Shown here: piece by piece, positions 1-6,696 of the stretch
Numbering within the stretch: position 1 is the stretch's first letter
How the letters are laid out: each line of letters begins with the position of its first letter
Origin: Nocardioidaceae bacterium
GTDB taxonomy: Bacteria; Actinomycetota; Actinomycetes; Propionibacteriales; Nocardioidaceae
Reading direction: 5' to 3'
Assembly: GCA_013696365.1 (NCBI GenBank)
Contig: JACCYS010000107.1
Span: 1-9,982, forward strand
Length of the DNA: 9,982 nucleotides
Notes under the pieces: generated by a model
What the model was told of the DNA's origin: nothing
Seen by the model: only the letters and a program-made list of their open reading frames with translations
The model's database searches: none
Position numbers and translations under genes: made by a program

Positions 1-391
1 AGACCGACGACGACGACGTCACGAGCACGGGAACGTGCAGGGGGGTGTGCTGCAGCACGATCGCGGCGGCGTCGACGTTGTCACGCTGGCGGCGGTGCTC
101 CACGTCGACCGAGGTGTCACGCACCCCTGGGCAGCCGGCCAGGTGCAGCACCGCGTCCACGTCGCGCAAAGCAGCAGGCAGGTCCGCGGCAGGGGCGGGC
201 AGCCCGGCGCGGGCTGGACCGGCCGTGGTGAGCTCGCAGCGCAGCCAGCTCAGACCACCACGTTCGACTAGATGAGTGGGTGCGGGACGCCGGTCGATGC
301 CGACAACCCGGTCACCGTCTGCCACCAACGCCTTGACCACGTGGCCGCCGAGGAAACCGGCAGCACCGGTCACAGCAACGCTGCGGGGCAT
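1..391 (-). CDS. NAD-dependent epimerase/dehydratase (extended SDR family), N-terminal part
   Basis: This is the first 130 residues of a nucleotide-sugar epimerase/dehydratase-type short-chain dehydrogenase. The rest lies beyond the left edge of the window. Seen: an N-terminal Rossmann glycine motif (GAAGFLG, residues 9-15), an acidic residue closing beta-2 (VVGIDRR, Asp33) that favours NAD over NADP, the VDAVLHLAG strand-turn at 78-86, a conserved RDN at 103-105, and VTSSSSV at 124-130, which is the strand holding the catalytic-triad Ser/Thr region in this family. The Tyr-x3-Lys motif would lie outside the window. The ATG at 391 is chosen because a GAGGAGA ribosome-binding site precedes it at good spacing (394-402). 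Family members usually act on NDP-sugars, but the substrate cannot be read here. The gene is divergent from the membrane glycosyltransferase at 502, and a candidate promoter with an iron-box-like palindrome lies about 90 bp upstream. The family call is firm; the sugar substrate and the glycolipid role are inference. Confidence 0.88.
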   Translation of the reverse strand, partial: MPRSVAVTGAAGFLGGHVVKALVADGDRVVGIDRRPAPTHLVERGGLSWLRCELTTAGPARAGLPAPAADLPAALRDVDAVLHLAGCPGVRDTSVDVEHRRQRDNVDAAAIVLQHTPLHVPVLVTSSSSV

Positions 392-477
392 CGGGGCGTC
401 TCCTCGGTTGTGAGCGGTTGCTCATGCCGGTGGCAGCCGGGCGGTCGGCCCGGGGGGCCGGCGTGGACGGCCCAAGC

Positions 478-507
478 AACTTAGGGCATCCTTCCCTAAC
501 TATGCAA
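478..507 (-). promoter_or_regulatory. Candidate sigma-70-type promoter for the leftward epimerase gene
   Basis: Read on the minus strand, TTGCAT (502-507) stands 18 bases from TAAGTT (478-483). These are plausible -35 and -10 hexamers. Transcription would start near 470 and give a leader of roughly 80 nt before the epimerase RBS and ATG at 391. The -10 and the spacer coincide with the palindrome at 481-499, which is where a repressor operator would be expected. Hexamer matches alone are weak evidence in GC-rich DNA. Confidence 0.4.
481..499. promoter_or_regulatory. Iron-box-like 19-bp palindrome (DtxR/IdeR-type operator candidate)
   Basis: The sequence TTAGGGCATCCTTCCCTAA has perfect 6-bp inverted arms (TTAGGG/CCCTAA) around a 7-base centre. 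Its total length is 19 bp, the length of the actinobacterial IdeR/DtxR box (consensus TTAGGTTAGSCTAACCTAA). By eye, 14 of 19 positions agree, including all five bases of each outer arm. It overlaps the candidate -10 and spacer of the leftward promoter and ends two bases before the rightward ATG at 502, so one bound repressor could block both genes. The identity of the regulator is inferred from the palindrome only. Confidence 0.42.
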
Positions 508-2226
508 CGCCCCGCCAGCCCCGTCCCCACCGCCCCCCCGTCGTGGGCTAGCACTGCCCGCGACCGCGTCTGGTCGGCCCGAGCCGCGATCGGCTCAGTG
601 CTGCTGGTGGTCGGCGTGGCCTACCTTGTGCTGGTCACCGACCTGGCGGCGTTGTCGTTGGCAGCTCGCGACGGCGCCGCGGCAGTGGCAGCCGCACCGC
701 TGCCGATCGGCGCGGCGCTGCTGACCTACGCCGCCGCCTTCGGGCTGCGGGCGTGGACCTGGCATCGGGTCCTGCCCACACTGTCGCTGGGGCAGGCCTG
801 GGCGGGTCTGCATGTCAGCCTGCTCGGCAACCACGTGCTGCCGCTGCGCCTGGGCGAGGCGCTGCGGGTGACCAGCGTGGTGCGTCGCACAGATGTGGGC
901 TGGCAGCCGGCGCTGACCAGCACCGTGCTGCTGCGGCTGACCGACCTGATGACGATCGTCGGCTTGGCGCTGCTCTTCGCTCCGGCGGCAGTCCTCGGCA
1001 CAGTTGGGGTGCGCTGGTCCGATGGGCTGGCCCTGGGATTCTTCGTTGCGCTGGTCGTGCTGCTGGCCGCCGCCGGAGTCGGCGCCTTGCTGTGGTTGCG
1101 CAGGCGGGTTGCACGCGGTTTCCCGGTCCGGCTGCCCGGGGCGGGGATCGTGGCGACGACCGGCCTGGCGTGGCTGCTGGAGGCCACGGTCTTGCTGGCT
1201 GTGTCCACCGTGGCCGGGCTGCCGCTGTCGTACGCAGAGGCCGTCGGCGTCACCGCAGTCACCATCGTCGCGCAGACGGTGGCGGTCACACCGGGCGGTT
1301 TCGGCAGCTATGAGGCAGCCGGTACTGCCGCGCTGGTCGCCGCTGGGGTGCCGGTGCCCGACGCTTTCGCCGCGGTGCTGCTGACGCATGCGGTGAAGAC
1401 CGGCTATGCCCTGCTGCTGGGCGCCCTAGCCTTGGTGTCGCCAGCTCCTGGCTGGTGGGGCCGGTGGCGGCTGCCGGTGCAACTGCCACCAAGGCCGGCA
1501 CCGCGCGGCTGCGAGCCGTCCGCGCCCGTGGTGGTCTTTCTACCTGCCCACGATGAAGAGCACGCGGTCGGTGAGGTGGTGCGTCGGCTCCCTCGCGAGG
1601 TGGACGACCACCCGGTGCGGGTGCTGGTCATCGACGACGGCTCCACCGACGCAACCGCCGCACACGCCACGGCTGCCGGCGCCATGGTCGTCGGTGTGCA
1701 CCCGCAGCGCGGGCTGGGTGCGGCGGTGCGGCGCGGCCTGGCCGAGGCAGTGGCGATGCGCCCTGCCTGCGTGGTCTATCTCGACGCCGACGCCGAGTAC
1801 GACCCCGCGGACCTGCCGGCGGTCGCCACGCCCGTGCTGGCGGGCGATGTCGACTACGTGGTGGGCAGCCGCTTTGCGGGCAGCATCGACGAGATGCGTC
1901 CGCATCGCCGTGCCGGCAACCTGGCGCTCACGGCGTGGGTGCGCTGGATGACCCGCCGCCGCGACCTCACCGACGGCCAGAGCGGCTATCGGGCATTCTC
2001 GCCGGCCGCGGCTGCCGCCGCTGAGGTGGTGCACGACTACAACTACGCGCAGGTGCTCACGCTCGACCTGCTGGCCAAGGGATTCATCTATGCCGAGGTG
2101 CCGATCCGGTACTCGTTCCGCACCAGCGGCACCTCGTTCATCCGGCTGGGTCGATACCTACGCCGGGTGTTGCCCGCCGTGCACGCCGAGCTGAACGACC
2201 GGGGCGCTCAATCTTCGACGACATGA
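502..2226 (+). CDS. Membrane protein: LPG-synthase/UPF0104-type transmembrane domain fused to GT2 glycosyltransferase
   Basis: This is a 574-residue two-domain integral membrane protein. Residues about 28-312 are hydrophobic with roughly eight membrane segments. They carry the hallmarks of the lysylphosphatidylglycerol-synthase TM/UPF0104 family: NHVLPLRLGEALRV at 110-123 and TPGGFGSYEAA at 263-273. Residues about 342-562 form a cytoplasmic-type GT-A domain of family GT2, close to dolichyl/polyprenyl-phosphate sugar synthases: PAHDEE (348-353), DDGSTD (378-383), the metal/nucleotide-binding DAD in YLDADAEYDP (427-434), and SGYRAF (494-499). The likely role is transfer of a sugar from an NDP-sugar to a lipid carrier, with the membrane domain anchoring or possibly translocating the product. 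Substrates are unknown. No LPG aminoacyl-transferase domain is present, so lysyl-PG synthesis is unlikely. The ATG at 502 has no RBS and may be leaderless. A longer reading from 418 or 424 would include TTA and CTA codons and the palindrome, so it is disfavoured. The 3' end overlaps the convergent FAD gene by 19 bp. Confidence 0.85.
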   Translation: MQRPASPVPTAPPSWASTARDRVWSARAAIGSVLLVVGVAYLVLVTDLAALSLAARDGAAAVAAAPLPIGAALLTYAAAFGLRAWTWHRVLPTLSLGQAWAGLHVSLLGNHVLPLRLGEALRVTSVVRRTDVGWQPALTSTVLLRLTDLMTIVGLALLFAPAAVLGTVGVRWSDGLALGFFVALVVLLAAAGVGALLWLRRRVARGFPVRLPGAGIVATTGLAWLLEATVLLAVSTVAGLPLSYAEAVGVTAVTIVAQTVAVTPGGFGSYEAAGTAALVAAGVPVPDAFAAVLLTHAVKTGYALLLGALALVSPAPGWWGRWRLPVQLPPRPAPRGCEPSAPVVVFLPAHDEEHAVGEVVRRLPREVDDHPVRVLVIDDGSTDATAAHATAAGAMVVGVHPQRGLGAAVRRGLAEAVAMRPACVVYLDADAEYDPADLPAVATPVLAGDVDYVVGSRFAGSIDEMRPHRRAGNLALTAWVRWMTRRRDLTDGQSGYRAFSPAAAAAAEVVHDYNYAQVLTLDLLAKGFIYAEVPIRYSFRTSGTSFIRLGRYLRRVLPAVHAELNDRGAQSSTT

Positions 2227-3608
2227 CCGCGGAACCCGGCCCGGGCCGCTGTCCAGCGGACCTCGTCCCAGCCACCGCCGGCCTGCAGGCAGTCGGCGGC
2301 GGCAAGGCCCATCACCATCGCGTGATGGCTGTTGTCGTGGGCGAACAGACCCGATCTGCCCAGGGTGGTCACGTGCGGCAGGTGCTCGGCCCACGACTCG
2401 AGCCCGACGAGCCGATCGGCGAACCCGCGGGCGTACACCGGGTAGACGTGCGGCAACCGCCGCACCTGCACGCTGCTGCGCGCCAACGACGGCAGACTCG
2501 TACGGGCGATCGCCTCGGACACCAGATCGGCCAACGCCCCGTCGCCGGCACTCCACAGCCGATCGCCGACCGTGCAGGGGATCTCGGCGCAGAGCACACT
2601 GTGGCCGGTCGGGTCGCCCGGGCTGTCGCGATAGTTGGCAGGCTCACTGATCCGGGTCACGGGGGTCTGCGACCCCGGCAGATAGTGCGCGTCGTACGGC
2701 GTCCACCGGCCGCCACGGTGCCCGACGTAGACCAACAGCATCGCTCGGAAACGCAACGCCTGCGCGTCGGCGATCGCAGCCGGCGGCGGCGCGGGGTCGG
2801 CCAGCCGGGCCAACACCGGCAGCGGCAACGTCGACAACACCCTGCCGGCGCGCCATCTCGTGCCGTCGCCTGAGGTGACCACCGCAGAGGCGCCTGTTGT
2901 GCTGATGCCGCTCACCCGACTGCCCAGTCGCAGGTCGGCGCCGGCTGCCTTCACCACCTCGGCCAGCGCGGTGGAGATCTGACCGAAGCCGAGGCGCGGA
3001 TAGTAGAAAGCTCGGCCCGGACCGCGGCGTTGGCCACGCACGATGCGCGACGCCACCTTCAGCGGTGTGTCCGCGGCGACCCGGACCCGAGCCTGCTCGG
3101 CATCGATCTCGTCTCCGGGCAGCCCCCACAGCTTCTCGGCGTACGGCGCGTACATCGCCTGGTAGAGCTCGGGGCCGAGTGAGGCGGTCAGCACCGAGGC
3201 GTAGGAGTCGGTGTCTCGTGGGCGCAGTGGCGCGCCGACAGTGTCGCGGCCGATGCGTGCGGCGGCGGCCAGTGGGACTGCGCGGACCAGCTCGCCCGCC
3301 CGCAACGGGAAACCGACCCAGCGGTCGTAGATTCTGAGCCGGCCGTTGCGCGACCGCAGTTGCAAGTCGTCGCCGAGCAGCTCGCGCACCATCGCCAACA
3401 CCGGCGGCGGGGTCGCCGGGTGCAGGCGGTGGCTGCCGTGGTCGACGTTGATGCCGTCGACGACGAAGCTGGCCGCCATGCCGCCGACGCAGTCGCCCTG
3501 TTCCAACAAGGCGACGGAGTGCCCGTTCGTGGCTGCCTGCCAGGCGGCCGTCAGCCCGGCCGGACCGGCGCCGAGCACGACGACGTCGCGTGCCTGTTCG
3601 ACCCCCAC
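2208..3608 (-). CDS. FAD-dependent oxidoreductase (amine oxidase / protoporphyrinogen-oxidase-like, COG1232-type)
   Basis: This 466-residue flavoprotein belongs to the superfamily of amine oxidases, protoporphyrinogen oxidases and UDP-galactopyranose mutases. Seen: the FAD dinucleotide-binding motif GAGPAG (13-18) with the ribose-binding Glu36 after the second strand, the GG and DHGSHRLHP motifs (42-64) typical of this superfamily, YAEKLWGLP (156-164), FYYPRLGFGQI (201-211), and a C-terminal second FAD-binding region GRSGLFAHDNSHHAMVMG (417-434). That C-terminal pattern resembles the subgroup found beside glycosyltransferases and sugar epimerases rather than true haem-pathway oxidases, and no haem genes are nearby. 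An oxidase or mutase acting on a glycolipid or nucleotide sugar is therefore possible, but the substrate is unknown. The GTG start at 3608 is supported by the conserved N-terminus beginning a few residues before the FAD motif; a -10-like TAGTCT eight bases upstream suggests a leaderless transcript. The gene converges on the membrane glycosyltransferase (19-bp overlap) and diverges from the GH15 gene. Confidence 0.85.
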   Translation of the reverse strand: MGVEQARDVVVLGAGPAGLTAAWQAATNGHSVALLEQGDCVGGMAASFVVDGINVDHGSHRLHPATPPPVLAMVRELLGDDLQLRSRNGRLRIYDRWVGFPLRAGELVRAVPLAAAARIGRDTVGAPLRPRDTDSYASVLTASLGPELYQAMYAPYAEKLWGLPGDEIDAEQARVRVAADTPLKVASRIVRGQRRGPGRAFYYPRLGFGQISTALAEVVKAAGADLRLGSRVSGISTTGASAVVTSGDGTRWRAGRVLSTLPLPVLARLADPAPPPAAIADAQALRFRAMLLVYVGHRGGRWTPYDAHYLPGSQTPVTRISEPANYRDSPGDPTGHSVLCAEIPCTVGDRLWSAGDGALADLVSEAIARTSLPSLARSSVQVRRLPHVYPVYARGFADRLVGLESWAEHLPHVTTLGRSGLFAHDNSHHAMVMGLAAADCLQAGGGWDEVRWTAARAGFRGHVVED

Positions 3609-3616
3609 AAAACCTG

Positions 3617-3622
3617 AGACTA
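3617..3622 (-). promoter_or_regulatory. Candidate -10 element for a leaderless FAD-oxidoreductase transcript
   Basis: On the minus strand TAGTCT fits the TANNNT actinobacterial -10 pattern. It lies eight bases before the GTG at 3608, so transcription would begin at or next to the start codon. Leaderless mRNAs are common in actinobacteria, and no good RBS is seen at this start (only AGG four bases away). No clear -35 hexamer is visible. Confidence 0.35.
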
Positions 3623-3653
3623 GGGCCCACTTCCCGGCCGCCGCTCAGCACGC

Positions 3654-3707
3654 CGATCCGCGCATTTCGTACCTGCCATCGGGCACGGGTACGAAATGCG
3701 CGGATCG
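3654..3707. repeat. Perfect long inverted repeat (20-bp arms, 14-base loop) in a divergent intergenic region
   Basis: The arm CGATCCGCGCATTTCGTACC at 3654-3673 is matched exactly by its reverse complement at 3688-3707. The 14-base loop itself contains a TGCC/GGCA pairing (3674-3677 with 3682-3685), so the stem can extend past a two-base bulge. The bases immediately outside do not pair and no target-site duplication is obvious. There is no T-run on either side, and both flanking genes point away, so a rho-independent terminator is unlikely. It could be a palindromic repeat element (REP- or MITE-like) or an extended operator shared by the FAD gene (about 45 bp away) and the GH15 gene (about 135 bp away). 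No second copy was seen in the window. Confidence 0.85.
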
Positions 3708-3841
3708 CTGACGTTGGCGGTGGCACATCGCGTGCTTCGATAGCTGCTGATGGGGTACAACGCGGTAGACAACCCACGCGACACCACCAGAACCCAGCAG
3801 GCGAACAAGGGAGCACCGATGCACGACGCGGAGGCACAACC

Positions 3842-5641
3842 ATGGGCAAGCTGATAGAGGACTACGCCCTGCTGGGCGACCTGCAGACCGCCGCTCTCGT
3901 CGGCAACGACGGCGCGATCGACTGGCTGTGCCTGCCGCGCTTCGACTCGCCGGCCTGCCTGGCCGCACTGCTCGACGACGACGACCATGCGGCCGGCTCC
4001 TGGCAGTTGGCGCCGGCCAGCGGCGGGACGTGCACGCGCCGGCGCTATCGCGGGGACTCGCTGATCTTGGAAAGCGAGTGGGACACCCCGGACGGCACGG
4101 TGCGGATCATCGAGACGATGCCGATCCGCGGGGATGCGGTGGACGTGGTGCGGGTCGTGGAGGGCGTGAGCGGGAAGGTACCGATGCGCATGCAGCTGTG
4201 CCTGCGCTTCGACTACGGCCAGACCGTGCCGTGGGTGCGGCATGCGGGGCCGCAGCTGGTGGCGCTGGCCGGACCGGACGCCATCTGGCTGAACACTCCG
4301 GTCGACGTCACCGGCCACAACTTGACCTCGGTTGCGGATTTCGAGGTGGCAACCGGCGACCGGGTCCCGTTCGTGCTCACCTACCACCCGTCGTACCTGC
4401 CGCAGCCGGAGCCAGTCGAGGCCGAGAAGGCGATCGCGGACACCGAGCGCTTCTGGGCGGAATGGATCGACCAGCTGTCCTACGACGGCGAGTGGGATGA
4501 GGCTGTGCGGCGTTCCCTCATCACGCTCAAGGCGCTGACGTACGAGCCGACCGGGGGGATCCTCGCCGCGGCGACGACGTCGCTGCCCGAGGAGATCGGT
4601 GGCTCCCGCAACTGGGACTACCGCTACTGCTGGCTGCGGGACGCGACGTTCACCCTGCAGGCGTTACTCGGCACCGGGTTCGTCCACGAGGCGACGGCCT
4701 GGAGGGACTGGCTGCTGCGGGCCATCGCCGGCGACCCCGCCAGCCTGCAGATCATGTACGGCATCGATGGCACCAGGCGACTGCAGGAGTACACCGTCGA
4801 CTGGCTCTCCGGCTATGAGAGCTCGGCCCCGGTACGGGTGGGCAACGCCGCCTCCGACCAGTTCCAGCTGGACACCTGGGGCGAGGTGCTGCACGGCCTG
4901 CACCTGGCGCGCAACAACGGCATGGCGGTCGACAAGACCGCCTGGGACATGCAGCGGGCGTTGCTGGACTTCTTGGAGGACCACTGGCGCGACCCCGACA
5001 ACGGATTGTGGGAGGTGCGTGGCGACCGGCAGCACTTCGTGCACTCCAAGGTGCTCGCCTGGGCCGGCCTGATGAACGCAGCCGAGGCGGTCGAGAAGCA
5101 TGGGGTCGATGGCCCCGCGGATAAGTGGCGACGGATCGCCGACGAGATCCACGACGACGTCTGCACCAACGGTTTCGATGCGGAACGCAACACCTTCACC
5201 CAGTTCTACGGCTCGACCGGTCTGGACGCGGCGCTGCTGCTCATCCCGAGGGTGGGGTTCCTGCCGTGGGACGACTCTCGCGTGGTCGGCACCATCGATG
5301 CCGTTCAGCGCGAGTTGGGCCGGGATGGGTTCCTGCTGCGCTACGACGTCGAGGCCGACGGTGGGGCCGACGGCCTCGACGGTGAAGAGGGCTCGTTCAT
5401 CGTCTGCACCTTCTGGCTGGTCGATGCGCTGCACGGCATCGGCCGCACGGATGAGGCCCGCGCGTTGTTCGAGCGGCTGATTGCGCTGCGCAACGACGTG
5501 GGCCTGCTTGCCGAGGAGGTCGACCCGGACAGCGGCCGGCACCTGGGAAACACCCCGCAGGCATTCAGCCACGTGGGCTTGGTGAACTCGGCGCTGATGC
5601 TGTCCGCTGACCCAGCGGTAAGCACCGAGGCGGGGGCCTGA
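3842..5641 (+). CDS. Glycoside hydrolase family 15 protein (trehalase / glucoamylase type)
   Basis: This 599-residue protein matches the usual size (about 600) of actinobacterial GH15 enzymes, several of which are alpha,alpha-trehalases; others are glucoamylases. Both invert the anomeric centre and release glucose. Seen: an N-terminal beta-sandwich region beginning IEDYALLGDLQTAALVG and GAIDWLCLPRFDSP (25-38), then the (alpha/alpha)6 barrel from about 220. Barrel motifs are GSRNWDYRYCWLRDATF (254-270), QLDTWGEVLHGLH (342-354), GLWEVRG (388-394) with the likely general acid Glu391, EEGSFIVCTFWLVDAL (515-530), and LLAEEVDP (555-562) with the likely general base Glu558 or Glu559. The spacing between the two glutamates fits archaeal and bacterial GH15 trehalases. 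There is no signal peptide, so the enzyme is probably cytoplasmic and would act on internal trehalose or malto-oligosaccharides. The ATG at 3842 follows GGAGG (3830-3834) by seven bases. Its stop overlaps the next ATG (TGATG), implying translational coupling with the glucose dehydrogenase. Trehalase versus glucoamylase cannot be settled by eye. Confidence 0.92.
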   Translation: MGKLIEDYALLGDLQTAALVGNDGAIDWLCLPRFDSPACLAALLDDDDHAAGSWQLAPASGGTCTRRRYRGDSLILESEWDTPDGTVRIIETMPIRGDAVDVVRVVEGVSGKVPMRMQLCLRFDYGQTVPWVRHAGPQLVALAGPDAIWLNTPVDVTGHNLTSVADFEVATGDRVPFVLTYHPSYLPQPEPVEAEKAIADTERFWAEWIDQLSYDGEWDEAVRRSLITLKALTYEPTGGILAAATTSLPEEIGGSRNWDYRYCWLRDATFTLQALLGTGFVHEATAWRDWLLRAIAGDPASLQIMYGIDGTRRLQEYTVDWLSGYESSAPVRVGNAASDQFQLDTWGEVLHGLHLARNNGMAVDKTAWDMQRALLDFLEDHWRDPDNGLWEVRGDRQHFVHSKVLAWAGLMNAAEAVEKHGVDGPADKWRRIADEIHDDVCTNGFDAERNTFTQFYGSTGLDAALLLIPRVGFLPWDDSRVVGTIDAVQRELGRDGFLLRYDVEADGGADGLDGEEGSFIVCTFWLVDALHGIGRTDEARALFERLIALRNDVGLLAEEVDPDSGRHLGNTPQAFSHVGLVNSALMLSADPAVSTEAGA

Positions 5642-6696
5642 TGCGCGCGTTGACCGTCGCGCCCGGTAGCGCCGACTCACTCGAGGTCACCGACGTCGAC
5701 GACCCGTCCGCTGGGGAGGGCGAGCTGCTGGTCGACGCGATCGCGGTCGGGGTGTGCGGCACCGACAAAGAGATCGCCGCCGGCGACTACGGCTGGGCAC
5801 CGCCGGGGTCCGAGCGGCTGGTGATTGGCCATGAGTCCCTCGGCCGAGTCCGGACGGCGCCCGCCGACAGCGACTTTCACCCCGGTGACGTGGTGGTCGG
5901 TGTCGTCCGTCGCCCCGACCCGGTGCCTTGCGGAGCCTGCGAGCACGGGCAATTCGACATGTGCCGCAACGGCCGTTACACCGAGCGCGGCATCAAGGAG
6001 CTCGACGGCTTCGCCAGCGAACAGTGGACGGTGCCGACTAAGTACGCCGTCAAGTTGGACCCGAGCCTGGATCGCGTCGGCATGCTGATGGAGCCGACGT
6101 CGGTGGTGGCCAAGGCCTGGGACCAGGTGGAGCGTGTCGGTGCCCGCGCCTGGTTCGACCCGCGGACCGTGCTCGTCACCGGCGCAGGTCCGATCGGTCT
6201 TCTTGCAGCCCTCCTCGGGGTGCAGCGCGGGTTGGACGTACACGTGCTCGACCAGGTGGCTGAGGGGCCGAAACCCGACCTGGTTTCGGCACTCGGAGCG
6301 ACCTACCACTGCACATCGGTCGAAGAGGTCACGCGGCAGCACGTGCCGGACATCGTCATCGAAGCCACCGGCGTGCCCGCTGTCGTGTTCGACAGCCTCA
6401 ACGGCACCGCACCGTACGGGATCGTCTGCCTGACCGGGGTCTCACCGGTCGGTCGCAGCCTCAGCATCGACGGCGGTGCGATCAATCGTGAGCTGGTGCT
6501 CGAGAACGACGCGGTGATCGGCTCGGTGAACGCCAACCGCGAGCACTTCGGCATGGCCGCGGACGCGCTGGCGGCAGCCGACAGCGATTGGCTGGAGCGC
6601 CTGATCAGCCGGCGTGTCCCGTTGGCCGACTTCAGCACCGCCTTTTTAGCCCAGGACGATGACGTCAAAGTGGTCGTCGAACTGGGCGCCCCTTAG
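5641..6696 (+). CDS. Glucose 1-dehydrogenase-like zinc-dependent alcohol dehydrogenase (MDR superfamily)
   Basis: This is a 351-residue medium-chain dehydrogenase of the glucose dehydrogenase subgroup. Family members oxidise beta-D-glucose to gluconolactone with NAD(P)+. Catalytic-zinc ligands are visible: Cys39 in GVCGTD, His64-Glu65 in GHES, and Glu151 in MEPTSV. The structural-zinc lobe reads CGACEHGQFDMC (Cys97, Cys100, Cys108), followed by NGRYTERGI (110-118), the wording expected of the glucose-dehydrogenase subgroup rather than of ordinary alcohol or sorbitol dehydrogenases. The lobe lacks the fourth cysteine of classical ADHs, which this subgroup also lacks. The coenzyme fold starts at GAGPIGLLAA (181-190). 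The ATG at 5641 shares its A with the GH15 stop (TGATG), so the two genes are almost certainly co-transcribed: GH15 would release glucose and this enzyme would oxidise it. A Leu-TTA codon occurs near the 3' end. The gene ends in a 4-bp overlap with the convergent stress-protein gene. Other aldoses such as galactose or xylose remain possible substrates. Confidence 0.87.
   Translation: MRALTVAPGSADSLEVTDVDDPSAGEGELLVDAIAVGVCGTDKEIAAGDYGWAPPGSERLVIGHESLGRVRTAPADSDFHPGDVVVGVVRRPDPVPCGACEHGQFDMCRNGRYTERGIKELDGFASEQWTVPTKYAVKLDPSLDRVGMLMEPTSVVAKAWDQVERVGARAWFDPRTVLVTGAGPIGLLAALLGVQRGLDVHVLDQVAEGPKPDLVSALGATYHCTSVEEVTRQHVPDIVIEATGVPAVVFDSLNGTAPYGIVCLTGVSPVGRSLSIDGGAINRELVLENDAVIGSVNANREHFGMAADALAAADSDWLERLISRRVPLADFSTAFLAQDDDVKVVVELGAP

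Noticed and set aside
418..501. Longer N-terminus for the membrane glycosyltransferase from 418 or 424
   Set aside because: It would include rare TTA and CTA codons and the palindrome, adds no hydrophobic or conserved sequence, and has no convincing RBS.
595..1389. 264-codon minus-strand open frame opposite the membrane glycosyltransferase
   Set aside because: Gln/Arg/His-rich low-complexity translation typical of antisense frames of hydrophobic GC-rich genes.
2208..2226. 19-bp tail-to-tail overlap of the glycosyltransferase and FAD genes, and the 4-bp one at 6693-6696
   Set aside because: Short convergent overlaps are ordinary in compact GC-rich genomes and both stop codons are clear.
3654..3707. 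The hairpin as a rho-independent terminator
   Set aside because: The flanking genes diverge from it and no T-run follows either arm.
2644..3849. 401-codon open frame on the minus strand over the FAD gene and its upstream region
   Set aside because: It is out of frame with the well-supported FAD oxidoreductase, its translation is Arg/Ala-rich without motifs, and it covers the intergenic hairpin. It is a GC-rich shadow frame.
4664..5680. 338-codon minus-strand open frame opposite GH15
   Set aside because: Antisense shadow of a gene with complete GH15 motifs; no recognisable domain and no RBS-supported start.
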